Shown here piece by piece: positions 17,778-26,286 of a stretch of DNA of 64,000 nt. A model generated the notes under the pieces. That model was not told where the DNA came from. It saw only the letters and a program-made list of their open reading frames with translations, and did not search any database. The DNA lies in contig NZ_JAABOK010000007.1 of assembly GCF_009928525.1 (NCBI RefSeq), positions 62,001-126,000 on the forward strand. Reading direction: 5' to 3'. Each line of letters starts with the position of its first letter. Positions within the stretch are counted from its first letter, which is position 1. The translations under genes and the position numbers were made by a program. This DNA is from Chitinophaga solisilvae (GTDB lineage: Bacteria; Bacteroidota; Bacteroidia; Chitinophagales; Chitinophagaceae).

Positions 17778-18512
17778 ATGTCATCATCTACACTGCTGGA
17801 TGGAATCAAACGACTCGGATTCCTGAAGGGCATGCAAATCTATCGTGCGATCAAGCGCAAAAGCCCTGCTGTTAAATTCCCGGAGCTGCAACACCCGGTG
17901 ATATTACGGCCGGGGTCTACCGATTACAAAGTACTGAAACAGGTATACATGCGGGGGGAATACGATATTGAATTTCCATTTCGTCCCAGGTATATTATTG
18001 ACGGTGGTGCGAACATCGGGCTGTTTGCTATCCTTTTCGCCAACCGCGCGCAGGATGCCGCTATTGTCAGCATAGAGCCGGAAAGTGATAACTTCCGCCA
18101 GCTGAAAGCCAATACTGCCGTATATCCCAATGTAACGGCCATTCAGGCCGGATTGTGGAACAAGCAATGCCACCTGCAGGTGATTAAAGAAGGGCTGGAA
18201 GACTGGTCTTTTCAGGTGCAGGAAACCGATGACTGCAGCTCCTCCTTCCCTGCTATTTCCATCAATGATATTATGACGATGTACCAGTGGCCGCATATCG
18301 ATATTGTTAAACTGGATGTGGAAGGCGCTGAGGAAAAAATCTTTGCCAGCAATTTTGAGTGGCTTGCCAAAACCAGGGTACTCATCATTGAACTGCACGA
18401 CAAGCTGTTACCCGGCAGCAGCAATACTTTCAGAGCAGCCATGCAGCAATACGATTTTACCGAAAGCCGGCTAGGTGAAAACCTCATCTTCCGGAACAAC
18501 CTTTTTAACTGA
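17778..18512 (+). CDS. FkbM-family methyltransferase
   Basis: 244 aa SAM-dependent methyltransferase. Motif I is YIIDGGANIGLFAILFA (about residues 73-89), followed by the acidic SIEPESDNFRQLKAN and the FkbM signature IDIVKLDVEGAEEKIF (about 174-189). The family O-methylates sugars, polyketides or small alcohols. There is no glycosyltransferase or biosynthetic gene next to it, so its substrate cannot be guessed from context. Confidence 0.88.
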   Translation: MSSSTLLDGIKRLGFLKGMQIYRAIKRKSPAVKFPELQHPVILRPGSTDYKVLKQVYMRGEYDIEFPFRPRYIIDGGANIGLFAILFANRAQDAAIVSIEPESDNFRQLKANTAVYPNVTAIQAGLWNKQCHLQVIKEGLEDWSFQVQETDDCSSSFPAISINDIMTMYQWPHIDIVKLDVEGAEEKIFASNFEWLAKTRVLIIELHDKLLPGSSNTFRAAMQQYDFTESRLGENLIFRNNLFN

Positions 18513-18581
18513 ATACCGGCGGTGGTATATTAACTTTTCATTTGTAAAAAGCAGGGTATCTTCCGGTGTAATCCACTACAC

Positions 18582-19289
18582 GTGACAAGAACCATCGTCA
18601 TACTTGCCGTATTGCTGTGTATCCTGCAGCACGGCCAGGCACAAAGCCTGCTGCAGGGGCATGTCAGCCAGGGCGACAGCATTCCGTTGACAGGTGTAAC
18701 GGTGCTGAATAAACGTATGCAGCATGCCGCCATCACGGACGACAAAGGCAACTACCAGCTGAAAGCCCAGCGGGGCGATACCCTGTTGCTGAAAGCACTG
18801 GGCTATATGCCCCTGCTGTACATTGTCACCAAAGAAAAGGATAATATCCGCCACCGCCTGCAGCCACAACCTATTGAGCTGCAAACGGTACGCATCATCA
18901 GGTATGGCTACCTGAAAGACTCCCAGCGGCTGCGCGATGAGTTCCGCAATGAATTTAACTTCAGGCGCCCCCGGTGGAATGAAGTTGTGCCATCTGTAGG
19001 CCCCCTCATAGCAGTCAATATCAACCAGCTGTATCGTGCAGTTTCCTTTGCCAAAAACCGGAAGAAAGACCGGTTTAAAAAGATTTTGCTGGAGAAGGAA
19101 AAACAAAACACCATCGACCGCCTCTTTAATCCGGAAGTGATTACACAGCTCACCGGTATGGAGGGCGACAGTCTGGCGGACTTTATGCTGCGTCATCAGC
19201 CTTCCTATGAATTTATTACCAATGCCTCCGATTACGACCTGTATCAGTATATCCGGGAACAGTATCTTAAATACAGCAGCGGTAAATAA
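18582..19289 (+). CDS. Exported carboxypeptidase-like regulatory domain protein
   Basis: 235 aa from a GTG start (MTRTIVILAVLLCILQHGQAQS is a signal peptide). Residues about 25-90 form a carboxypeptidase-D regulatory-like beta-sandwich (LLQGHVSQGDSIPLTGVTVLNK ... TDDKGNYQLKAQRGDTLLLKALGY split over the motif), the same domain that precedes SusC plugs. The C-terminal half is basic and unassigned (KNRKKDRFKKILLEKEKQN). Proteins of this form are common in Bacteroidota and of unknown role. Confidence 0.7.
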   Translation: MTRTIVILAVLLCILQHGQAQSLLQGHVSQGDSIPLTGVTVLNKRMQHAAITDDKGNYQLKAQRGDTLLLKALGYMPLLYIVTKEKDNIRHRLQPQPIELQTVRIIRYGYLKDSQRLRDEFRNEFNFRRPRWNEVVPSVGPLIAVNINQLYRAVSFAKNRKKDRFKKILLEKEKQNTIDRLFNPEVITQLTGMEGDSLADFMLRHQPSYEFITNASDYDLYQYIREQYLKYSSGK

Positions 19290-19412
19290 GTAAGTCATAA
19301 CGTATAGCCGTTTCCGGTATATACGCAGCCGCTGCTCCTGTTTCTTCCGAAAGCCTGCATATATAAGCATTACATAATTTCTGTAATTTAACAGCCAAAT
19401 TTATGTGATCGT

Positions 19413-21020
19413 ATGCATCATAATCTCCTCCTGATTTTATCGCTTTTATTTGTTGTTTTTATGCTGGTCATGCTGGGGCAGCGGCTTAAAATATCATATC
19501 CCATATTCCTGGTACTGGCCGGACTGGGCATAGGATTCATTCCCGGCCTGCCTCGTTTTACCATAGACCCTGAGCTGATATTTCTGATTTTTCTGCCCCC
19601 GCTCCTGTATGAGGCGGCCTGGTACACCTCCTGGAATGATTTCTGGAAATGGAAGCGTCCCATCTCCTTACTGGCTTTCGGCGCCGTCATATTTACGTCT
19701 GTCATCATCGCCTATGTATCGCAAGCCATGATTCCCGGCTTTACGCTGGCACTGGGCTTCGTGCTGGGCGGCATCATTTCTCCGCCCGATGCGGTGGCTG
19801 CCACCTCTGTACTCAAGCATGTGAAAGTGCCCAAACGTGCGCTCACTATCCTAGAAGGAGAAAGCCTCGTAAACGATGCATCCAGTTTGATTGTTTTCCG
19901 TTTCGCTGTAGTAGCGGTTACCACCGGGCAGTTTGTTATGCATCAGGCACTGGTAGATTTCTTTCTGGCAGCAGGTATGGGCATATTAATCGGACTGGCC
20001 ATTGCGCATGTCATGTATGCCCTTCACCGTTTTCTGCCTACGACGCCCAGTATAGACGCAGCGCTGACTGTGATGACGCCTTACTTCATGTACATTGCAG
20101 CGGAACATTTCCACTACTCCGGTGTACTCGCGGTAGTCAGCGGAGGGCTGTTCCTCTCCTACCGTTCGCACGAAATTTTCACTAACGGCGCCACCCGCAT
20201 GCAGATGCTGGGCGTATGGAGTACTCTCATATTTGTACTGAATGGCATCATCTTTATACTGATAGGGCTGGAACTCCCTACCATCGTGGAAGGACTGGGT
20301 GACTACTCTATTCGCGAAGCCATCATCTACGGATTAGTTATCAGCGCTATCACCATCCTGGTGCGTTTATGCTGGGTATACCCTGCTACTTTCGTTCCCC
20401 GCTGGCTCAGCAAAAAGATCAGGACCAACGAACCAAGCCCCGGCTGGAAAGGGCCCCTGGTAGTAAGCTGGGCAGGAATGCGCGGGGTGGTATCGCTGGC
20501 ATCGGCCTTGTCTATTCCCCTGCTCGCAGGCGGACAGGCATTTCCGCACCGTAATCTTATTCTCTTCATCACCTTCATTGTAATCCTCGTCACACTGGTA
20601 TTTCAGGGCCTTACCCTGCCACTGCTCATCCGGTTAATCAAAATAAAAGAGATAGATAATATTACCCCGGAAGATGAACAGGAGGCGGGTATTGAATTAC
20701 ACCTGATGAAAGTAGCGCTGGCACGCCTGGAAGAAAAATACGCCAGGGAAATCACAGAAAATGAACTGGCAGGCTTCCTCAAAAAAGACCTGGAACATCA
20801 TATTGCCAACAACAGAGCCCGGCTGGAATCACTTGAGTGTAATGAAACCGAGAAAGAAGAAATAGAACAATACCACCACATATTGCGGGACCTCTATACC
20901 ACCCAGCGGCAGGAACTATTCCGGTTACGCCAGCATAACAGCTTCAGCGATGAAATCATCCGCGGACAGGAACTGCAGCTGGATTTGGATGAGCTTAAGA
21001 TCAGCAAGGCAACGCATTAG
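19413..21020 (+). CDS. CPA1-family Na+/H+ antiporter
   Basis: 535 aa with about 12 membrane helices over residues 1-410 and a cytosolic helical tail (about 420-535) rich in Glu, Lys and Arg. The CPA1 signatures GGIISPPDAVAATSVLKHV and ILEGESLVNDASSLIVFRFA (about residues 118-170) include the paired Asp/Asn positions used in cation exchange, and SWAGMRGVVSLASALSIP near residue 352 is also conserved. Role: sodium or potassium extrusion and pH balance. The gene ends in a TAG right before a degenerate heptad-arm hairpin. Confidence 0.92.
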   Translation: MHHNLLLILSLLFVVFMLVMLGQRLKISYPIFLVLAGLGIGFIPGLPRFTIDPELIFLIFLPPLLYEAAWYTSWNDFWKWKRPISLLAFGAVIFTSVIIAYVSQAMIPGFTLALGFVLGGIISPPDAVAATSVLKHVKVPKRALTILEGESLVNDASSLIVFRFAVVAVTTGQFVMHQALVDFFLAAGMGILIGLAIAHVMYALHRFLPTTPSIDAALTVMTPYFMYIAAEHFHYSGVLAVVSGGLFLSYRSHEIFTNGATRMQMLGVWSTLIFVLNGIIFILIGLELPTIVEGLGDYSIREAIIYGLVISAITILVRLCWVYPATFVPRWLSKKIRTNEPSPGWKGPLVVSWAGMRGVVSLASALSIPLLAGGQAFPHRNLILFITFIVILVTLVFQGLTLPLLIRLIKIKEIDNITPEDEQEAGIELHLMKVALARLEEKYAREITENELAGFLKKDLEHHIANNRARLESLECNETEKEEIEQYHHILRDLYTTQRQELFRLRQHNSFSDEIIRGQELQLDLDELKISKATH

Positions 21021-21021
21021 G

Positions 21022-21127
21022 AATTGCGAATTACGAATTACGAATGCAGAAGCGAAGATTAAAGCGTAGACAGCAGGAGATTTACTATGAGAAATTTTCC
21101 TGGATCTGCGCTTTAATCTTTGATCCT
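21022..21127. repeat. Heptad-arm hairpin, copy 4 (right arm decayed)
   Basis: Left arm has AATTGCG, AATTACG, AATTACG, AATG then CAGAAGCGAAGATTAAAGCG. The inner stem is still paired (21055-21066 with 21109-21120), but outward of CTTTAATCTT the right arm is badly diverged and runs into the last codons and stop of the convergent DoxX gene. Confidence 0.85.
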
Positions 21128-21524
21128 ATTTTATAATCATGTTGTCAACAGCGAAGCTGTTATATTGAATAAAAGCCAGCAGTATTCCGAAGAAAGCGGT
21201 GTGAATCAGTTGGGAAGGCAGCGCTTCCCAGTTTTCTATCATGGCGGTACCGAAAATAAGGAGAACCATTACAATGCCGCCGCCAATGAGCGCTATACGG
21301 GTATACAGGCCCAGTACCAGCAGCAGGCCTATAACAAATTCTGCTATGGGCAGAACATAGCTGAAGGGAATGACCAGCAGGTCCGGTAATATTGATTTCT
21401 CAAAGTTTTTCGCCATCCAGGCGCTGAAACCATTGAGCTTAGAGAGTCTTACCAGCCCGTGCCCCAGCATGCTGGCGGCTATGGCCAACCGGAGCAATAC
21501 GAATGCGATAGCGTTGTTTTGCAT
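21126..21524 (-). CDS. DoxX-family membrane protein
   Basis: 132 aa with four hydrophobic helices (about residues 7-22, 50-70, 77-97, 105-122) and the DoxX pattern LLRLAIAASMLGHGLVRL near the N-terminus. DoxX proteins are inner-membrane subunits or partners in redox and sulphur metabolism, but most Bacteroidota members have no defined role. It is divergent from an AraC regulator gene 86 bp away, which may control it. Confidence 0.82.
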   Translation of the reverse strand: MQNNAIAFVLLRLAIAASMLGHGLVRLSKLNGFSAWMAKNFEKSILPDLLVIPFSYVLPIAEFVIGLLLVLGLYTRIALIGGGIVMVLLIFGTAMIENWEALPSQLIHTAFFGILLAFIQYNSFAVDNMIIK

Positions 21525-21610
21525 GTTCTATGTTTTTTACAGATCAAAGATCCGGCGGCCAGCGGCAAAACACCTGTATTATTCAGGGATCATTCTGTAC
21601 TTTTACAGGT

Positions 21611-22459
21611 ATGGTACAGGAGAATTTATATCAGCCGTTTGAGGTAGAATACCGGGAATGCACTGAATGCCCGATAGATGCGCATAAACATAATTTTTTT
21701 GAACTGGTATATATTGTGGAAGGGGAAGGCATACAATGCGTTAACAAGAATCAGCTACCCTACAGCGCCGGCAAGCTCTTTCTGGTGATGCCGCAGGATT
21801 GTCATTCTTTCGAGGTAAAGTCATCTACCAAATTCTTTTTTATCCGCTTCAATAACATCTACCTGAAAAATCAGCAGAAAGACTGGATACAACAGCTGGA
21901 ATTCATCTTCCAGAATAATAATCATATGCCGGGGTGTATTCTGAAAAACAAGACAGACAAGCCTCTGGTGAAATCCCTGGTGGAAGCGCTGATACGGGAA
22001 ATCATCAACCAGCAGCATTACCACAGGGCGCTGTCACAGCAGATAGTTAATACGCTGCTGATGGTTGTAGCGCGTAACATATTATTCCAGCTGCCGGAAC
22101 CACCGCGGCAGGCGGGTAAAACAGAAGCGCCGCTGAACATATTGCATTATATCCACGAAAATATTTACGCCCCTGAAAAGCTGCGGGCAGAGCAGATTGC
22201 AGCACATTTCAATATTTCACCGACCTATCTCAGCGAATATTTTAAGCGGAACAACGGCGACAGCCTGCAGCAGTACATCACGCAGTACAAACTCAAACTG
22301 GTGGAAACAAGGCTGCGGTACAGCAGTATGCGTGTGGGGGAAATAGCCTGTGAGCTGGGATTTACAGACGAAAGTCACCTGAACAGGATGTTCAAAAAAT
22401 ATAAAGGAGTCAATCCATCCACCTTCAGGAAGGAGCTGTCAACGGAACAGTTCAACTGA
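21611..22459 (+). CDS. AraC-family transcriptional regulator
   Basis: 282 aa from ATG 21611; the open frame extends 27 codons upstream into the intergenic region but those residues look non-coding. The N-terminal cupin-like sensing domain (CPIDAHKHNFFELVYIVEGEG) is followed by two helix-turn-helix units at the C-terminus (LRAEQIAAHFNISPTYLSEYFK and VGEIACELGFTDESHLNRMFKK), ending with the usual GVNPSTFRKEL. Ligand unknown. Divergent from doxX. Confidence 0.88.
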   Translation: MVQENLYQPFEVEYRECTECPIDAHKHNFFELVYIVEGEGIQCVNKNQLPYSAGKLFLVMPQDCHSFEVKSSTKFFFIRFNNIYLKNQQKDWIQQLEFIFQNNNHMPGCILKNKTDKPLVKSLVEALIREIINQQHYHRALSQQIVNTLLMVVARNILFQLPEPPRQAGKTEAPLNILHYIHENIYAPEKLRAEQIAAHFNISPTYLSEYFKRNNGDSLQQYITQYKLKLVETRLRYSSMRVGEIACELGFTDESHLNRMFKKYKGVNPSTFRKELSTEQFN

Positions 22460-22465
22460 TTGACA

Positions 22466-22498
22466 AAAAAAAGCGTCCGCGGGCTGCGGACGCTTTTT
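22466..22498 (+). terminator. Intrinsic terminator
   Basis: Perfect 10-bp stem AAGCGTCCGC / GCGGACGCTT with a 5-nt loop, flanked by A-run and T-run, so it can stop transcription from both the AraC gene and the convergent gene at 22516. Confidence 0.9.
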
Positions 22499-22515
22499 AA
22501 ACTTCTTTTCAGTTA

Positions 22516-22794
22516 CTATTCTTCATCCTCTTCTTCACCGTCATCTTCCAGCCACTCCATGTAATCGTAGTACCAGTCTTCCAGTTGCTCCAGCAGTTCC
22601 TGTTTTTTCTCCGGTGCATCTTTGTAGAATGCTTCTACATCATCGATTTCATGAATGATATCAATGTAGGCAGTTTCTTCATCTTCTTCCACTCTCTTGG
22701 CGAAGAAGCGGGGTTTCTCGGTATGAAAAATATATTCATTTTCCGGATCTGTTACAGGATCATCTGCAATCAGAAATTTAGGTAACTGTGCCAT
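22516..22794 (-). CDS. Small acidic hypothetical protein
   Basis: 92 aa, strongly acidic, ending in DDGEEEDEE. The pattern (FLIADDPVTDPENEYIFHTEKPRFFAK, split here over its two halves) looks conserved rather than random, and the gene has its own terminator and promoter-sized gaps. I know similar unnamed proteins in Bacteroidota but no function. Likely cytosolic. Confidence 0.7.
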   Translation of the reverse strand: MAQLPKFLIADDPVTDPENEYIFHTEKPRFFAKRVEEDEETAYIDIIHEIDDVEAFYKDAPEKKQELLEQLEDWYYDYMEWLEDDGEEEDEE

Positions 22795-22961
22795 AGTTCG
22801 TTATTTACGTTTAAGTGATTTTGCTGTAAAGCAGTACACAAAATTATTTAAAAATTCAGGTACTAAAAAATGTGTGATAGCGTGTTGAAGCGCTAAAAAA
22901 GCAGGACTTTTGTTTATGGTGAAAATTTTACATCTTTATAGTCGGTTTAAACCCATACCAT

Positions 22962-23549
22962 ATGCAAGAATACTGGACAAGATGGGAAAATTGGATGAAA
23001 CAGTATGCCCCAAAATTACTTACCATCCTCAATTCCGGCGTATCCCAAGAGGTACTGGAATCTTTGGAGAAACTCATCGGTAAAGCCATGCCGGATGATT
23101 TCAAAGCATTTTATGTTGTCCATAACGGACAGCAACGGGTGCGTACCGGCCTGGTAGATGCAGACCAGCTGCTGCCTGTGGAGGATATTATTGAAAAGTG
23201 GCACTATTGGCAGGACCTGCTGGATGCGGGCACTTTTCAGTACAACGGCGAACCTATAGCCTCTGAACCAGATACCGGCATCCGCAACAACTGGTGGAAT
23301 CCGCTGTGGATACCTATTACCAGCGACGGCTTCGGCAACTACCACTGCATTGACCTGGACCCTGCGCCGGAAGGCACTTATGGCCAGATCATCACCCTTT
23401 GGCATGACGACGGCCACCGCGAGATTATTGCGCCCTCCTTCCGGGAATGGATTGCGCAATACCTCGATGCTGTGGAACGGGGAGATTATATTTTCGTTAA
23501 AAAATGGGGTATCGTCAGCAAAGACACCACCCTGAACTACAACGACTGA
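22962..23549 (+). CDS. SMI1/KNR4 family protein
   Basis: 195 aa. LESLEKLIGKAMPDDFKAFY followed by VHNGQ near residue 50 is the SMI1/KNR4 entry motif, and WWNPLWIPITSDGFGNYHCI near 110 is the second conserved block. The superfamily (SUKH) contains immunity proteins against contact-dependent toxins as well as cellular regulators. No toxin gene is adjacent, so an orphan immunity role is only a possibility. Its last 13 bp overlap the convergent AraC gene. Confidence 0.85.
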   Translation: MQEYWTRWENWMKQYAPKLLTILNSGVSQEVLESLEKLIGKAMPDDFKAFYVVHNGQQRVRTGLVDADQLLPVEDIIEKWHYWQDLLDAGTFQYNGEPIASEPDTGIRNNWWNPLWIPITSDGFGNYHCIDLDPAPEGTYGQIITLWHDDGHREIIAPSFREWIAQYLDAVERGDYIFVKKWGIVSKDTTLNYND

Positions 23550-24532
23550 TACCCCGCCGGACTGCTGCCCGTCCACCGCTTGAACGCACGGGTAAAAGCG
23601 CTCAGTTCATTATACCCCAGCATATACGATATATCTTTCATAGCATAATTGCCGGAAGATATATAATACAATGCCAACGACTTACGCACACTATCAGCAA
23701 TATCCTGGTACTTTACGCCTTCCTCCTGCAGCTTGCGTTGCAGGCTGCGCGGGCTGAGGTTGAAATTAGCCGCCATCTCCTCCAGCGAAATAATGCCAAG
23801 ATAAGAGTTCGCCAGCAGGTGGTTATATACCCGTACTTCCAGCGACTGCGGTTTGTCTGTTTTATGTTGCAGCGTGCCTGCCTTTTTCAGTAACAGGCTT
23901 TGCAGTTCGTAATTTGCGGATAATATAGGTTCGTCCCAGTAGCGGATATCAAATACCAGCACGTATTCGCCGGCACGCTTCACCGGTTTGCACCGGAATA
24001 CCCGCTCATAAGCCGCCGGGTCGGGCGTGGCATATGGCAGCCGCACCGCCGACGGCATTATTTTTTCCAGCATCAGACCGGATACTTCATGAATCACCAT
24101 GACCATCAGAAACTCTACCAGCAGCTTAAACGTTGTTGGTGGCGCATCTCCGTAATCCGTCACCGGAATAAAACGTACTGAAAAGTTCTTAGCCGTGCGA
24201 TGTATTTCCAGGCGGCACTGATCTGTTACCAGGTGCGTCAGTGCCGCAGCATGCGTCAGCGCTTCGCCAACGGTGGCGCTGGTCTGAACGATCTCTCCTA
24301 CTACGCCCAATGCAGCCGGCTTGGCGGCTTCTGCAAAATGTAATCCGAATAAGGGATCGCCGGTAAGCCGGCTGGCGCTTAACCATAATGCATCCAGTTG
24401 CGACCGGGTGATGGCCGGTGCTGATTGTTTCTTCAGGGCAGTCAGGCTGATACCTGCCAGCTTACAGAGCTGTGCGGCATCAACATCGCGCTGTACCGCA
24501 TATGCAATGATCGCTGATACTAATTGTTTCAT
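23537..24532 (-). CDS. AraC-family regulator (OruR/ArgR-like)
   Basis: 331 aa. The long N-terminal domain (about residues 1-190; PLFGLHFAEAAKPAALGVVG, PTTFKLLVEFLM) is the arabinose-binding-type domain seen in OruR/MmsR-like regulators, and the C-terminal helix-turn-helix pair is ISLEEMAANFNLSPRSLQRKLQ and MKDISYMLGYNELSAFTRAF. It faces an NTF2-like gene across a 158-bp gap that contains a direct repeat suitable for AraC binding (24573-24609). 3' end overlaps the SMI1 gene by 13 bp in convergent orientation. Confidence 0.88.
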   Translation of the reverse strand: MKQLVSAIIAYAVQRDVDAAQLCKLAGISLTALKKQSAPAITRSQLDALWLSASRLTGDPLFGLHFAEAAKPAALGVVGEIVQTSATVGEALTHAAALTHLVTDQCRLEIHRTAKNFSVRFIPVTDYGDAPPTTFKLLVEFLMVMVIHEVSGLMLEKIMPSAVRLPYATPDPAAYERVFRCKPVKRAGEYVLVFDIRYWDEPILSANYELQSLLLKKAGTLQHKTDKPQSLEVRVYNHLLANSYLGIISLEEMAANFNLSPRSLQRKLQEEGVKYQDIADSVRKSLALYYISSGNYAMKDISYMLGYNELSAFTRAFKRWTGSSPAGYQSL

Positions 24533-24572
24533 GGTATAAAGTTATTCAACACTCCCGGTACAAAAAACAACC

Positions 24573-24609
24573 TGTCGTAAAATGATAAGTGTTTGTCGTG
24601 TTATGATAA
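24573..24609. promoter_or_regulatory. Tandem direct repeat, probable AraC-type operator
   Basis: TGTCGTAAAATGATAA (24573-24588) is repeated as TGTCGTGTTATGATAA (24594-24609), 13 of 16 identical, with a 21-bp period, that is two helix turns. This is the geometry of AraC/XylS operators. It lies between the divergent AraC gene and the NTF2-like gene. Confidence 0.6.
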
Positions 24610-24690
24610 CCCATACGGGAGCGGGTAAACGTAGCTTTGTGTCAACAAATGAAACAAACAACATTACTCATAACAACAAAAACATGCAAC

Positions 24691-25089
24691 ATGGAAAATC
24701 AGACATTAACGGTAGTTACCAACTTTGTAAAGGCAGTACAGCAGGTAGACCTGGAAACCTTAGGTGCATTATTACATCCGGAAATCACCTGGAACCAGCC
24801 GGGGAGCAATCGTTTCGCAGGCATTAAAAAAACCAGCGGGGAAGTGTTCCAGATGGTAGGCGGCATGTTTGAGCTATCACAGAATACGATGGCGCTGACA
24901 GATATAAAGTCCATTACGGTAAACGGCAACCAGGCGGCAGTAGTGCTTCACTGGAAGGCAACGCGGCCGGGTGCTGCGTTAGATACGGATAACGTGGATG
25001 TATATACGGTGGAAAATGGTCAGATAGTGGCAGCTACAGTATATGCAGCAGACATTGCGCAGGAAGACAACTTCTGGGGGAAGAATTAA
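24691..25089 (+). CDS. NTF2-like (SnoaL-type) protein
   Basis: 132 aa from ATG 24691 (MENQTLTVVTNFVKAVQQVD); upstream in-frame ATGs give implausible N-termini. The alternating pattern VDLETLGALLHPEITWNQPG followed by a conserved loop and four beta strands is typical of the nuclear transport factor 2 / SnoaL fold. Such proteins are small cone-shaped enzymes or binding proteins. It is likely regulated by the divergent AraC protein. Confidence 0.8.
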   Translation: MENQTLTVVTNFVKAVQQVDLETLGALLHPEITWNQPGSNRFAGIKKTSGEVFQMVGGMFELSQNTMALTDIKSITVNGNQAAVVLHWKATRPGAALDTDNVDVYTVENGQIVAATVYAADIAQEDNFWGKN

Positions 25090-25092
25090 TAT

Positions 25093-25130
25093 AGCGGCGC
25101 CTCTTTGGATACGGGCTCCGGAGGGGCGCT
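25093..25130. terminator. GC-rich hairpin between convergent genes
   Basis: AGCGGCGCCTC / GAGGGGCGCT stem with a roughly 17-nt loop between the NTF2-like gene and a minus-strand hypothetical gene. No strong T-run on the plus side. Confidence 0.5.
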
Positions 25131-25156
25131 TCCTCCATATCTGGTATATTATACCA

Positions 25157-25750
25157 TCAGAAAAACCAGCGTTTCTTTTTACTCTTCCTGCTCTCTCCCG
25201 GAGTGGGATACACAGGGTCGATACCCGCATTTTTGGGGAAGCGAATATCTTTATTTGCGGCAGTTATTACGGTAGCATCAACCACAGATACCGCACCGGT
25301 AATAAACACCTGTTTTTTCATGGCCAATCCGGTCACTACCAGTTCAGGCAGTTGCTGTACCGTTTCCGTCATACATTTTTTACAGGGGATAGTATCTGCC
25401 GGATGCATTTCCATTTCAGTACGTTCCAGTTGTCTGGCTTCTGCATGTGTATCGTTGGCAATACTTATCATCATGCCTGCAGATAACAGGGCAGCAGGTA
25501 TAAAATTGCGCCGTGCGGGGGTAGCTGCTGTGATATGCCTTTCCAGCTGTGCCGTGTAAAAGCGGCCACAAACGTTCCCCTGGCTGTTAGTGATAACAGC
25601 AAGCATTTCAGCATCCGTCATTAAGGAGAAGTCAATTACAGTTTTCTCACAAGCTGAACAGTATTTACCGGCAGCTGTATCTAACATTTTATCCCAATTC
25701 TCCCCACATGGTGTAGGAACAGACAGGTACAGACCTTTAACGGATTTCAT
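25157..25750 (-). CDS. Hypothetical protein with CxxC motif
   Basis: 197 aa. The N-terminal 65 residues (KYCSACEKTVIDFSLMTDAE and GNVCGRF) follow a pattern I recognise from the start of many Bacteroidota proteins related to TonB energy transducers, with a CxxC and a later CG. A hydrophobic helix near residues 80-97 and a second CxxC (IPCKKCM) follow; the end is basic (RKSKKKRWFF). Redox or metal binding is possible. No function assigned. Confidence 0.6.
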   Translation of the reverse strand: MKSVKGLYLSVPTPCGENWDKMLDTAAGKYCSACEKTVIDFSLMTDAEMLAVITNSQGNVCGRFYTAQLERHITAATPARRNFIPAALLSAGMMISIANDTHAEARQLERTEMEMHPADTIPCKKCMTETVQQLPELVVTGLAMKKQVFITGAVSVVDATVITAANKDIRFPKNAGIDPVYPTPGESRKSKKKRWFF

Positions 25751-25941
25751 AAATACAGGTTATCGGATATGAATATACGAAAATATTAACAATATACTAC
25801 GGGAAAATCCCCGGCCACAAAGCTTCCGGAAGAAATAACATATTTATAACACACTGTTTTTCAACTGCTGAATTCTGATGTCCTGTTATGGCACCATAAT
25901 TGAAACATGGAGGATATTAATCAACAAAAACGTGAAGTAAC

Positions 25942-26232
25942 ATGAGAACTCCAAATCGTATATCCGCATTATTGCTGGCCGCCACAATAGGTATTGCAGC
26001 ACAAAGCGCTTCAGCGCAGGGTATAGACAGCACCATTAAAAAGATTGGTCATAAAACGGCTTCCGTAGCAGTAAAAGGTGCTTCTGCCGTGTCAGACAAA
26101 ATATACAAAGGAAAGGAGGGGCCGAATGGTGAAACGGTTTATATCAACCGGAAAGATCAGAAATACATGGTGGATGGTAAAGGGAAAAAAGTATATCTGA
26201 AGAAGTCGCAGATTCACGATAAGAAAAACTAG
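25942..26232 (+). CDS. Small exported hypothetical protein
   Basis: 96 aa with a signal peptide (LLLAATIGIAAQSASAQG). The mature part is small, basic and rich in Lys, with SVAVKGASAVSDKIYKGKEG and a Tyr-rich end (YINRKDQKYMVDGKGKK cut at motif). No family recognised. A bidirectional hairpin terminator follows. Confidence 0.65.
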   Translation: MRTPNRISALLLAATIGIAAQSASAQGIDSTIKKIGHKTASVAVKGASAVSDKIYKGKEGPNGETVYINRKDQKYMVDGKGKKVYLKKSQIHDKKN

Positions 26233-26252
26233 GTTTAGTTTTAGTCATCGCA

Positions 26253-26286
26253 GGAACCGGTTCAGGAGCATATCCTGGCCGGTTCT
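26253..26286. terminator. Bidirectional terminator
   Basis: GGAACCGG...CAGGA / TCCTGG...CCGGTTC stem followed by TTTATTT, between a plus-strand gene ending at 26232 and the minus-strand GNAT gene ending at 26287. Confidence 0.7.
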
